DNA of 64,000 nucleotides from Sphingomonas edaphi (GTDB lineage Bacteria > Pseudomonadota > Alphaproteobacteria > Sphingomonadales > Sphingomonadaceae): the NCBI RefSeq assembly GCF_003583725.1, contig NZ_QXTF01000002.1:310001-374000 (forward strand). The letters are read 5' to 3'. Within the stretch, counting starts at the first letter, position 1. The number at the start of each line of letters is the position of its first letter. Positions 27,023 through 34,716 of the stretch are shown here, piece after piece. Made by a program: the position numbers and the translations under genes. The notes under the pieces are model-generated. The model saw only the letters and a program-made list of their open reading frames with translations. It did no database searches and was not told the origin of the DNA.

Positions 27023-28215
27023 AAGAGAATAATGCCTCCCATCCCCGAGCCCGCGACGACCGCGAGCACGGCGAGCTTCGACTTCCAGAAATAAAGCAGA
27101 GCCAGGCTAACGGCGAAAACTACTGCGGCAACCGGGAGTGGCGCGGAGCCGGCGACGTTCACGCCCAGTTGCACTGCAGTAACCGCGATCAGTCCGACGA
27201 CGCCCGCGGCAACGCCCTCCAGGATCCGATGTAACCGGTCATTCTCGGCGATCTTTTCCAGCCGCTCGGAGAACAGCAGTGCGAAGGCGAAAGCCGGTAG
27301 GAAAATTCCGACGGTGATCGCCAATGCCCCGCCAAGCCCGGCTGCAATATAGCCGGCGAAAGTCGCGAAGATGATGAGCGGTGCGGGGAGGACGCCAGTG
27401 AGAGCGATGCTGTCGAGGAATTGGCGATCCGTAATCCATCCGCGGCCCACCGCATCTTCCCGCACGAACGGGATGGCGGTGTAGGCGCCGCCAAACGTCA
27501 GCAGCCCGGCCTTCAACCCCGACAGGAAAAGCGCAGCAGCTGTCGCCGTTCCGGCAGTAATCGCGGAGTCCACCGGCAGCTCGACGGAGGAAATGCCGGT
27601 GCCCCAGCTTGCACCTGCGGCGGCCACGGCGAGGAAGACGATTGCCGTTGGGCGCCTACCCGACGTCCAGAGTGCGTAGAATAGCCCGGACGCGGGCAGA
27701 ATCAGCCAGAAGCTGACGCCCAGCATCGTCGCTGCCGCGCTTGCGAAGCCGACGAACCATGCCGGCGCGTCGACCAAGACGTGTCCGGCTATCCGGTGAA
27801 CGGCGCGAACGATTAGCGCGACAAAAACGCCGACCTGCATTCCGAGGAACAGCGCGGCGAGCATCGGCGTGTGCAGGTCAAGCCGCACGTATAGCCACGC
27901 CATTGCCAAGGTGAGGACCAGCCCGGGCAGCATGAAGCCGAGCCCGGCGAGAATTCCGCCGATCCTGCCGCCCGTCATCATGCCCAGGTGGACGCACAGT
28001 TCGTGCGCTTCCGGCCCGGGGAGGACTTGGTAGGCGGCAAGCAGGCGGTTGAACCGCTCGGTCGGAAGCCAATGTTGTTCTTCGACCAGCTCGCGCTTGA
28101 GCATCGCAATCTGCGCAACCGGGCCGCCCCAGGCGAGTAGTCCGAATTTCAAGAACCGAAGGAAGATTGTGCCTGGCGGCTGGCGCTCGCTGGCGTCAGT
28201 TGCCGTTGGGGGCAT
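27019..28215 (-). CDS. chrA: Chromate transporter, two-domain ChrA type
   Basis: An inner-membrane protein of 398 residues with two homologous CHR domains, the long-chain ChrA architecture. Domain one begins FLRFLKFGLLAWGGPVAQIAMLKRELVEEQHWL with the FxxxFxxGxxxxGGP signature; domain two has the counterpart LFLSGLKAGLLTFGGAYTAIPFVREDAVGRGWI near residue 230. About ten to twelve hydrophobic segments are visible. ChrA extrudes chromate by exchange with protons, giving resistance. The start overlaps the astD stop by 20 bases, so it may be co-expressed with astD. Some ChrA homologues transport other oxyanions. Confidence 0.9.
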   Translation of the reverse strand: MPPTATDASERQPPGTIFLRFLKFGLLAWGGPVAQIAMLKRELVEEQHWLPTERFNRLLAAYQVLPGPEAHELCVHLGMMTGGRIGGILAGLGFMLPGLVLTLAMAWLYVRLDLHTPMLAALFLGMQVGVFVALIVRAVHRIAGHVLVDAPAWFVGFASAAATMLGVSFWLILPASGLFYALWTSGRRPTAIVFLAVAAAGASWGTGISSVELPVDSAITAGTATAAALFLSGLKAGLLTFGGAYTAIPFVREDAVGRGWITDRQFLDSIALTGVLPAPLIIFATFAGYIAAGLGGALAITVGIFLPAFAFALLFSERLEKIAENDRLHRILEGVAAGVVGLIAVTAVQLGVNVAGSAPLPVAAVVFAVSLALLYFWKSKLAVLAVVAGSGMGGIILF

Positions 28216-29626
28216 AGGCGTCGCGAAGGCCTTCGGCGATGACAGCGCGCGTAGCGTCGGCCTCGACGCTGGTCACCGGATAGGCCGAATAATCGGCGGC
28301 GTAGAAGGCACTGGGGCGGTGGTTGCCGCTCAGGCCGACGCCGCCGAACGGAGCGCTCGACGGGGCGCCGTTGGTCGGCTTGTTCCAGTTGATGACGCCC
28401 GCCCTGACATTGGCCCAGAAGCGGTCGTACAGTTCCGGGCTTTTGGTCAGCACGCTGGCCGCTAGGCCGAAGCGCGTGTTGTTGGCCTCGTCGATTGCGG
28501 CGTCGAAATCCTTGACGCGGATGAGCTGCAGCACGGGGCCAAACATTTCCTCATCCGGCCGGTCCTTGGCGTCGGTCACGTCGATCAGTGCAGGCGTCAG
28601 GTATGGCCGCTCCTCGAACGGGCGGTCGAGGCGCCGGATCGGCCGTCCGCCCTTCATCATCAGGCCCATGAATTGTTCCTGCAAGTGATCGGCGGCGGCG
28701 TTATCGATCACCGGCCCCATGAACGGTTGCGGGTCGGCCATCGGGTGATCGACGATGATCCGGTCCATTATTCTGACAACCTCGGCGATCAGTTCCTCGT
28801 GCTGGCCGTCTTCGACGATTAGCCGGCGGGCGCAGGTGCACCGCTGGCCGGCAGACAAAAAGGCCGACTGGACGATGATCGTTGCCGCGGCCTGCACGTC
28901 GGGTGTGTCCCAGGCGACTAGCGGGTTGTTCCCGCCCAGCTCTAGTGCAAGCATCTTGTGCGGCATCTCGGCATACTGGCGGTGAAGCGCCATGCCGGCG
29001 CGCGCCGACCCAGTGAACAGCAACCCATCGATGCCGTCCTGCCCGGCGAGCGCGCGGCCCTCGTTCGGTCCGCCGATCAGCAGGCGCAGCACGCCCTCCG
29101 GAACTCCGGCCTCGTGAAAACAATCGACCAGAAAGGCGCCCGTCGCGGGCGTTCTCTCTGACGGCTTGAAGACGACCGCATTCCCCGCGATCAGTGCTGG
29201 GACGATGTGGCCGTTGGGAAGGTGGGCAGGAAAATTATAGGGACCAAGCACCGCCAGAACGCCATGCGGCTTGTGACGTACCGTGACCTTGTTGCCCATT
29301 GCCGCTTCCAGGCGCCGCGTAGGTGTCCGGTCGGAATAGGCGTCGATCGAAATCTCGACCTTTCCGACGACCGACTCGACCTCGGTCTTCGCTTCCCAAA
29401 ACGGCTTGCCGGTTTCCCGAGCGATGAGTTCTGCAAACTCTGTTTCACGCGATCGGACGACGTTGGCAAAGCGGCGGATCATTTCCATCCGATAGGTGAC
29501 CGAATGCGCGGCCCACTCTGCCCATGCGGAGCGCGCCGCGGCGACTTCCGCCGCGGCGTCGCCGACAGGTCCTGACCAGACTTCCGCGCCGGTCGCCGGC
29601 TCAGTCGAAACGATGATGTCGCTCAT
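28196..29626 (-). CDS. astD: Succinylglutamate-semialdehyde dehydrogenase
   Basis: AstD oxidises N-succinylglutamate semialdehyde to N-succinylglutamate with NAD+, the fourth step of the arginine succinyltransferase pathway. The 476-residue enzyme has the aldehyde dehydrogenase blocks VLGPYNFPAHLPNGHIVPAL, GSARAGMALHRQYAE, LALELGGNNPLVAWD and the catalytic cysteine in LSAGQRCTCARRLIVED. I chose the ATG at 29626, which has a GGAG five bases upstream, instead of a longer frame from 29659. Its partners astA and astB lie about 20 kb away, an unusual split, since these genes are usually together. Confidence 0.9.
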   Translation of the reverse strand: MSDIIVSTEPATGAEVWSGPVGDAAAEVAAARSAWAEWAAHSVTYRMEMIRRFANVVRSRETEFAELIARETGKPFWEAKTEVESVVGKVEISIDAYSDRTPTRRLEAAMGNKVTVRHKPHGVLAVLGPYNFPAHLPNGHIVPALIAGNAVVFKPSERTPATGAFLVDCFHEAGVPEGVLRLLIGGPNEGRALAGQDGIDGLLFTGSARAGMALHRQYAEMPHKMLALELGGNNPLVAWDTPDVQAAATIIVQSAFLSAGQRCTCARRLIVEDGQHEELIAEVVRIMDRIIVDHPMADPQPFMGPVIDNAAADHLQEQFMGLMMKGGRPIRRLDRPFEERPYLTPALIDVTDAKDRPDEEMFGPVLQLIRVKDFDAAIDEANNTRFGLAASVLTKSPELYDRFWANVRAGVINWNKPTNGAPSSAPFGGVGLSGNHRPSAFYAADYSAYPVTSVEADATRAVIAEGLRDAYAPNGN

Positions 29627-29680
29627 GTTATCTCCAGCACCGGGGCTGGCCGTTCCCATGCCCGCGGCTTGGGGTCAAGG

Positions 29681-31051
29681 TTAGGCGTCCGCCGCCATGG
29701 CGTCACCAAACCGGCGGATGGCCTCTATCTTTAGTTCGAAGGGCGACCAGTCGTCTCCATCGGCGATTGCGGCCCAGATAAACTCAACCTCATCAATCAG
29801 CATCGAACAGGGTGCCTCGTCGCCCCAATAAGGGTGGCGAAGCTGCCGCTGGCGCCCCTCAAGTGCCGCCCGCAGATCATCGAACAGCGGGTCGTCGTAC
29901 TCCTCTGATGGGGGAATGCGTCCGCCCCGCCAATCGAAAAAGAAACGGTCGATTCCGACCTTCCGCGAGCGCAGCGCTTTCAACATGGCCGAAACCAGTG
30001 CCCGATCGTCCTCTTCGGCGGCGACCCCCAGCCTCGCGATCAGTCGGCCGATCAGCGCCTCCTCGAAGCGGGCAGGCCAGCTGGCCAGCAAGTCGGAAAG
30101 CGCGGGCGCTTCGCCGATCAGCGCCAGGCATCCGGCAAGCTGCGCCACGTCCCAATGGATCGCCTCGGGCTGCCGCCCAAACGCGTAAAGTCCAGCCTCG
30201 TCGAAGTACGCCGCGGTGAACTCCTCGTCCCAAACCGTCGCGAACCGCCACGGGCCGTAGTCGAAACTCTCGCCAGTGATGTTGATATTGTCACTGTTGA
30301 GCACGCCATGCACGAAACCCGCCGCAATGTAGCTAGCGGCCAGCGTCGAAGTCGAACTGCAAACAAGTTCCAGCAGGCGTGTAGCATTTGCGCTCGCATT
30401 TGCGCCTGGCTGTTCCGAGTAAAGATGTTGCAGGCAGTAGGTCACAAGCCTCTCGATGCTTCCCGCGTCCTCGAAATAAGCCAGCCGCTGGAAGGTGCCG
30501 ATCCGGACATGGCTGTGGCTGAGCCGGGTCAACACGGCCGAGCGGGTAGGAGAGGGCTCATCCCCACGCCACAACGCCTCGCCGGTTTCGAAAAGGGCAA
30601 AACTCTTCGAAGTGTTCACGCCGAGTGCCTCGAGCATCTCGGTTGCCAGCACCTCGCGCACACCACCTTTCAGTGTCAGTCGGCCGTCGCCATTGCGACT
30701 ATATGGTGTCTTGCCGCTCCCCTTGGTCCCCAGGTCGAGCAGTCGGCCGCGATCATCTCGGACCTGCGCGAACAGGAAGCCGCGGCCGTCGCCAAGATCA
30801 GGATTGTAATGGCGAAACTGGTGGCCGTGGTAGCGGAGGGCCAGCGGCGTCGGGAGATTACTTGGCAACGGTTGGAATCGAGCGAAATGCCGCTCCCAAT
30901 CCACTTCGGCCAGTCCTGTCCGGTTCGCCCAGCGCTGGTTCAGAAAGCGCGGGATCGCCGACGGGAATTCGGCGGGCCTTACCGCATCGTAGAAGGCATC
31001 GCCCAAACTCAGGATTGGCGGATTTTCCGGGACGGGTTGCGAAGCGGCCAT
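29681..31051 (-). CDS. selO: Protein adenylyltransferase SelO (YdiU)
   Basis: SelO is a pseudokinase-fold enzyme that AMPylates Ser, Thr and Tyr residues of target proteins, with roles in redox control. Hallmarks are YHGHQFRHYNPDLGDGRGFL, GTKGSGKTPYSRNGDGRLTLKGGVREVLATEML (ATP-binding lysine), and GFVHGVLNSDNINITGESFDYGPWRF with metal-binding Asn and Asp. The length of about 456 residues suits the family. The longest frame starts at 31096 and would overlap the divergent hydrolase gene; the ATG at 31051 avoids this and starts just before the conserved region. The exact start is uncertain. Confidence 0.92.
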   Translation of the reverse strand: MAASQPVPENPPILSLGDAFYDAVRPAEFPSAIPRFLNQRWANRTGLAEVDWERHFARFQPLPSNLPTPLALRYHGHQFRHYNPDLGDGRGFLFAQVRDDRGRLLDLGTKGSGKTPYSRNGDGRLTLKGGVREVLATEMLEALGVNTSKSFALFETGEALWRGDEPSPTRSAVLTRLSHSHVRIGTFQRLAYFEDAGSIERLVTYCLQHLYSEQPGANASANATRLLELVCSSTSTLAASYIAAGFVHGVLNSDNINITGESFDYGPWRFATVWDEEFTAAYFDEAGLYAFGRQPEAIHWDVAQLAGCLALIGEAPALSDLLASWPARFEEALIGRLIARLGVAAEEDDRALVSAMLKALRSRKVGIDRFFFDWRGGRIPPSEEYDDPLFDDLRAALEGRQRQLRHPYWGDEAPCSMLIDEVEFIWAAIADGDDWSPFELKIEAIRRFGDAMAADA

Positions 31052-31094
31052 TGGCCCGCGATAGGGGAGGGAAACCGCGGGGGGAAGTTCAAGC

Positions 31095-31964
31095 ATGGCG
31101 ACCTGGACCGATCGATACTGGAACAGCGCCGACGGCTTGCGGCTCCACTATCGCGATTATGAAGGGCCGCGCGACAAGCCCCCGATCCTGTGCATTCCCG
31201 GCCTGACCCGAAATGCCCGGGATTTTGAGCCAGTGGCCGAGCGTTACGCGGGAGCATGGCGCGTTATCTGCGTTGATCTTCGCGGTCGTGCGGGCAGTGA
31301 CTACGATCCGGAACCCAAGCACTACTCGCCCCCATTCTATGTCGCCGACCTGCTGAAACTGCTGGACCAGGAAGGCATCGCCGACGCGGTGTTCATGGGG
31401 ACCTCACTGGGTGGCATCTGCACGATGATCCTTGCTTCTACTGATAGCGACCGGATCGCCGGTGCGATGCTTAATGACGTCGGTCCTGAGCTCTGCCAGG
31501 TCGGGATCGACCGGATCGCAACCTATGTCGGCAAGGACGTTGAATTCTCGTCTTGGAACGACGCCGTTGAGCAGCTGCGGGAGCGCAACGGAGAAGTATT
31601 CCCGCGTTGGGGCGATGGTGAATGGCAGCGTTTTGCTCGCCGCGTTTGCCGTGAGGGCAAGGACGGCATCCGCTTCGACTATGACATGAAGATCGCCGAC
31701 AATTTTCGGTCGGCGACCTCGACGCCGGCAGTCGATGCCTGGCCGGCGTATCGCGCTCTCGCAGGGCGCCCTGTGACCATCCTTCGCGGCGAAATCAGCG
31801 AATTGCTGACCCAGGAAACGGCAGATCGGATGGTCGCGGAACTGCCCGACGATGCCGAACTGGTCGTCGTCCGCGATGTCGGCCACACGCCTAACCTGGA
31901 AGAGCCGGAATCCGTCGCGGCAATGGACCGGCTATTGAAACGCGTAACAGAGCGGCTCGACTAG
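31095..31964 (+). CDS. Alpha/beta-hydrolase
   Basis: A 289-residue alpha/beta-hydrolase-fold enzyme. The nucleophile elbow is GTSLGG with S104, preceded by the oxyanion region PGLTRNARDFEPVAERY, and the catalytic histidine is H264 in DVGHTPNLEEP. The acid is probably D in VTILRGEISELLTQE. A GGGGGAAG-like ribosome binding site precedes the ATG. The family includes esterases, lactonases and haloperoxidase-like enzymes, and nothing narrows the substrate. It diverges from selO and converges on the sco1 gene with a four-base overlap at the stop codons. Confidence 0.85.
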   Translation: MATWTDRYWNSADGLRLHYRDYEGPRDKPPILCIPGLTRNARDFEPVAERYAGAWRVICVDLRGRAGSDYDPEPKHYSPPFYVADLLKLLDQEGIADAVFMGTSLGGICTMILASTDSDRIAGAMLNDVGPELCQVGIDRIATYVGKDVEFSSWNDAVEQLRERNGEVFPRWGDGEWQRFARRVCREGKDGIRFDYDMKIADNFRSATSTPAVDAWPAYRALAGRPVTILRGEISELLTQETADRMVAELPDDAELVVVRDVGHTPNLEEPESVAAMDRLLKRVTERLD

Positions 31965-32554
31965 GCCGCAATCCTCTTCAGCTTCTCTAGCGCGACTTGC
32001 TCGCCCTCTTCCGGGGCGAGCGTGGCGACAAACTTACCATTGCGGTCCATCAGGAACACTGTGGAGGTATGGTCGACGCTATAGTCGCCGTTGGGTAGCG
32101 GCGCCTTGGCCGAATAGACGCCGAACTGCTTCTTCACCCGTTCGATGTCAGCAACACTGCCAGTCAGGCCAATGACCGGAGTGTTGAACAACTCGGCATA
32201 GCGGCCAACGTCCGCCGGTGTGTCCCGTTCGGGATCGACCGAAACGAAGACGATGTTGAATGCATCATCGCCGCCGGCCTGCTTCCGCAACTTAGAGAGT
32301 CGAGCGAGAGTCGTCGGACACACGTCCGGGCAGTGGGTGAAGCCGAAGAAGATTGCCGTACCCTTGCCGTTGAGGCCGGCGCTGTTGAACGATTGGCCAT
32401 CACTGCCGGTCAGCGTGAAAGGACCGCCGATCGTGTCGAGTGGCATTTCGGCCGTTGAGGGCAGTTCCGCTGGCGGCTTCAGGGCAATCCAAATGCCCGC
32501 CAACGCCGCCACGCCAACGAGCGCCCAGAGAATGAAGCGTAACTTCACCAGCAT
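31961..32554 (-). CDS. SCO1/SenC-family copper chaperone
   Basis: This 197-residue membrane-anchored thioredoxin-fold protein delivers copper to the CuA or CuB site of haem-copper oxidases. An N-terminal membrane helix (residues 6-25) is followed by the copper motif FGFTHCPDVCPTT with C75 and C79, and the third ligand H162 in DYSVDHTSTVFLMD. The periplasmic part is otherwise typical (FVSVDPERDTPADVGRYAELF). It overlaps the upstream PCu(A)C gene by one base, a common copper-delivery pair in alphaproteobacteria. No cytochrome oxidase genes lie in the window. Confidence 0.93.
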   Translation of the reverse strand: MLVKLRFILWALVGVAALAGIWIALKPPAELPSTAEMPLDTIGGPFTLTGSDGQSFNSAGLNGKGTAIFFGFTHCPDVCPTTLARLSKLRKQAGGDDAFNIVFVSVDPERDTPADVGRYAELFNTPVIGLTGSVADIERVKKQFGVYSAKAPLPNGDYSVDHTSTVFLMDRNGKFVATLAPEEGEQVALEKLKRIAA

Positions 32555-32988
32555 CAGCGCGCCCCCGCCGCTTCGACTTTGACCGGCACGACCAGTTCGC
32601 CAGACTGTTTAAACCGGAATGTGACCTCGAAGGTCTCGCCCGCCTTAAGTGGCGATTTGAGCCCCTCCATCATGATGTGGATGCCGCCCGGTCGAAGCTC
32701 GACCGTGCCGTCTGCCGGCAAACTCAGCGATTGCAGCATACGCATCCGGGAAACCCCGTTCACGCTCTCGCTTGAATGGAGCATGGGCATCGTCGCGCGA
32801 TCGGTGGTGACGGCCAGCAGTTCGTCGTCCGCGCCACCGGTATTTTCGATGGTTGCATAGGCCGCGCCAGTATTCTGTCCCGCGCCGGTTTCGCGGGCCC
32901 AAGCATCAGAAATTTCGATGCGGGGATTTGCCTGTTCACCGCAGGAAGCCAAGGCGAACGCCAAAAACGCAATCGATGTACGTCGCAT
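32554..32988 (-). CDS. PCu(A)C copper chaperone lipoprotein
   Basis: A 144-residue periplasmic copper chaperone of the PCu(A)C family (DUF461), which hands copper to Sco1 and cytochrome oxidase. It starts with a lipoprotein signal (FALASC, lipidated C16). The copper-binding pattern is visible as methionines M67 and M69, H71 in MPMLHSSE, M82 and M84, and H104 with M106 in GGIHIMMEGL. Near the end is KAGETFEVTFRF. Coupled to the Sco1 gene through a one-base overlap, it forms a two-gene operon transcribed away from the AT-rich region at 33 kb. Confidence 0.92.
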   Translation of the reverse strand: MRRTSIAFLAFALASCGEQANPRIEISDAWARETGAGQNTGAAYATIENTGGADDELLAVTTDRATMPMLHSSESVNGVSRMRMLQSLSLPADGTVELRPGGIHIMMEGLKSPLKAGETFEVTFRFKQSGELVVPVKVEAAGAR

Positions 32989-33432
32989 GGATCCGCCCTA
33001 TGCGCCCAACTCGCGCACAGCAAGACTTGGTCTGCCTGGATTCGGAGCCTTGGCGATGATTGGGGGTAGCCTTCCGCTGCATAAAGTGAACGGGAGTACT
33101 AACTTTCGTTTATAACGCAAGGCGGAAAACTGACTCGTATACTGGAATTTATAGGTAAGAAACGAGTGAAGGGTCGAGCGTAAAAAGAATTGATCTACTT
33201 TAAGATGCACAAGTTTATAATATCAAGCCAACAGATATTTTCCCAAGTAAGTTAAGCTTAACTCCAAGTAAACTCTATGTTGCGCTGCACATAACATAAA
33301 GATTCCGTCATCTTTACTGACTGATGTTACCCGAAATTGGGGGTTGATTCAAATATAACAGCTATTAATATTCTGTTTACGGTTGCCTGAGTCGGAAAGT
33401 TAAACGGCTGGGCGAGTTCTTCGGGGGCGAAG
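32989..33432. other. AT-rich intergenic region upstream of curli remnant
   Basis: A 444-base stretch without a convincing gene. It becomes strikingly AT-rich from about 33080 to 33430, in contrast to the GC-rich surroundings. It must hold the promoter of the PCu(A)C-Sco1 pair on the left and perhaps an old promoter for csgF on the right. Two short frames overlap here, but neither shows coding character. The only clear element is a 14-base palindrome at 33250. The composition suggests acquired or formerly silenced DNA; this is inference. Confidence 0.7.
33250..33263. promoter_or_regulatory. Perfect 14-base palindrome, candidate operator
   Basis: The sequence AGTTAAGCTTAACT is an exact palindrome in the AT-rich region upstream of the csgF remnant. 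In such AT-rich DNA a 14-base palindrome can occur by chance, but its position in a promoter region makes it a candidate binding site for a dimeric regulator. Confidence 0.35.
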
Positions 33433-33635
33433 ATGAAATTGCGAAGGTATGGAGCTGTTGCAGCAGCCGCGACCACGTCGTCGCATTTGGAGCGGCTGCT
33501 CAAGCTCAAGATATTGTCTATGAACCGATTTATCCCAGCTTTGGGAGAAATCCGTTTAACTCTGCGCATTTGCTGGCAATCGCCATTGCACAGAATGACT
33601 TCAAAAATCCCAAGGCCAAAGGCGCCGTGATGTAG
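33433..33635 (+). pseudogene. csgF: Curli assembly factor csgF, frameshifted and truncated
   Basis: CsgF anchors curli nucleation at the CsgG secretion pore. The segment begins with a normal start (GGGGCGAAG, ATG) and a signal-peptide opening, MKLRRYGAVAAAAT. After about residue 14 a one-base loss breaks the frame; in the next frame the sequence continues with the rest of the signal (VVAFGAAAQAQ) and an unmistakable CsgF mature N-terminus: DIVYEPIYPSFGRNPFNSA, then HLLAIAIAQNDFKNPKAKG. This carries the family's NPSFGGNPxN-like motif, with R for the first G. A stop follows at 33633, well before the usual length of about 130 residues. A sequencing error could explain the frameshift but not the early stop. 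Confidence 0.7.
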
Positions 33636-33773
33636 GGCGTGTAACTGAACAGCAGTCGGTGCAGTTGAGGCGCCGGCTGCACCATCATCGAATGGTCGCG
33701 AATTCGCTTGGTCAAGGTCGGCTTTGTCCCCTGAGCCAATGGCGTCCAGGCGCAAGCGAATCCGGAGACCGGG

Positions 33774-33811
33774 GAGGCTGGCGTTCCGTCCCCCGCAGCA
33801 ACGCCAGCCTC
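33774..33811 (+). terminator. Intrinsic terminator after csgF remnant
   Basis: A perfect 12-base stem (GAGGCTGGCGTT paired with AACGCCAGCCTC, 14-base loop) is followed by TTTAAT on the plus strand. The stem is GC-rich and stable, the T-tract short. It probably marks the original 3' end of the csgF transcript, separating it from the csgH unit. Confidence 0.7.
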
Positions 33812-33910
33812 TTTAATCCACGAGGTCGTAAAGAGTGGAGAGTGTCATGAGGGTGTGCAGAACAGTCTCGGCGATGGCTTGCGAGTTTATATCTGCGCCG
33901 ACGGCTGCTG

Positions 33911-34099
33911 ATGTCATTCCGCGGCGCAAACGGTCTCTTAAGAACGACGGCAATCCTTATAGAAGTGGCGGCCATTGGGCTCGGCCGCTCGTCCGACGCG
34001 GCGGACAAAAAGGAAAAGCCGGAGGAGAGTCCGCAACCGTCTGAAGAGGCTGCGGCAATCGTCAATGCAATCATCAACCAGCCGGCCGCGCCGCAGTAA
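33911..34099 (+). CDS. Small putative exported protein upstream of csgH
   Basis: A 62-residue frame starting ATG with no obvious ribosome binding site. It has a hydrophobic stretch (LLRTTAILIEVAAIGLG) and then a charged, proline- and glutamate-rich tail (KKEKPEESPQPSEEAAAIVN). It ends 16 bases before the csgH start, and the csgH Shine-Dalgarno lies directly behind its stop, which would suit co-translation. I recognise no family. It could be a genuine small curli-locus protein, a remnant of a larger gene or chance. Confidence 0.35.
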   Translation: MSFRGANGLLRTTAILIEVAAIGLGRSSDAADKKEKPEESPQPSEEAAAIVNAIINQPAAPQ

Positions 34100-34115
34100 T
34101 GGGAGGACCAGGATC

Positions 34116-34451
34116 ATGGCATGGGCGGAAATCGGCGCGATCCTGGCCATGACGACGGCTGCTACACAGCCGCTAAGACTCCATGTCGAGCCTGTAGAAG
34201 GAGGTATCCGGCTGGAGGTGATCGGAATAAGTCCGATCGCCTGCACGGCGCGCTACGAGCTTGAGGTAACCGGAAACGCCGGCGGCAACCGATCAAGCCA
34301 GCGAGGGACGGCGAACCTGCTTCCCGACCGGCAAGTTCTTTTGGCGTCCACGACCATTGGGGCAGGTCCCGGGTCAGACTGGAATGCGGTGCTTCGCGTC
34401 CAAGGCTGCGGCGACCTGAATTACGAGGAGTTCGCCAACAGCATCCCCTGA
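34116..34451 (+). CDS. csgH: CsgH-like curli amyloid-inhibiting chaperone
   Basis: A 111-residue protein with a strong ribosome binding site (GGGAGG). The mature part reads as the Ig-like CsgC/CsgH fold: LHVEPVEGGIRLEVIGI, YELEVTGNAGGNRSSQRGTA (the G-x-S-x-Q core of CsgH) and VLLASTTIGAG, ending with a beta strand and acidic tail. CsgH of alphaproteobacteria is a periplasmic chaperone that stops premature CsgA amyloid formation. The assignment is by pattern recognition and is strengthened by the adjacent csgF remnant. No intact csgA, csgB, csgE or csgG lies in the window, so it may have lost its client here. Confidence 0.65.
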   Translation: MAWAEIGAILAMTTAATQPLRLHVEPVEGGIRLEVIGISPIACTARYELEVTGNAGGNRSSQRGTANLLPDRQVLLASTTIGAGPGSDWNAVLRVQGCGDLNYEEFANSIP

Positions 34452-34481
34452 TCTGGGATGGATGCAATACTTCGCGATATT

Positions 34482-34555
34482 TGGAGGCCCGACCGGGAAT
34501 CGAACCCGGGTGCAAGGATTTGCAGTCCTCTGCGTCACCACTCCGCCATCGGGCC
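34482..34555 (-). tRNA. tRNA-Cys (GCA)
   Basis: Read on the minus strand, a complete cloverleaf is visible: acceptor stem GGCCCGA/TCGGGCC, D-loop TGGCGGAGTGGTGACGC, anticodon loop with GCA (plus-strand 34521-34523), T-arm CCCGGGTTCGATTCCCGG, discriminator U73 as expected for tRNA-Cys, and an encoded CCA end. Length is 74 bases including CCA. Confidence 0.97.
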
Positions 34556-34590
34556 TCGTTGGCGGCGCTTTGGCGGTTGGTCCCGCCATT

Positions 34591-34596
34591 TGTCAA
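34591..34596 (-). promoter_or_regulatory. Candidate -35 box for tRNA-Cys
   Basis: On the minus strand the consensus -35 hexamer TTGACA lies 35 bases before the tRNA-Cys 5' end, the spacing expected for a tRNA promoter. The -10 region (about 34568-34573) is GC-rich and not consensus, so only the -35 box can be supported. Confidence 0.35.
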
Positions 34597-34716
34597 CCGA
34601 GGGTTTCGACGAACGGGGGCGTCCCTTGCTTGGCGCGATGCCCGTCACAAGATATGGAGCGCTTGAACCGTCACTGTATTAGTGGCATATAACAGTTCGT
34701 GACGAACGAGGATTAG

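Noticed and set aside
33327-33755. A 142-codon minus-strand frame across the csgF remnant
   Set aside because: The plus strand shows CsgF-like protein sequence; the reverse frame has no signal, no family and no ribosome site.
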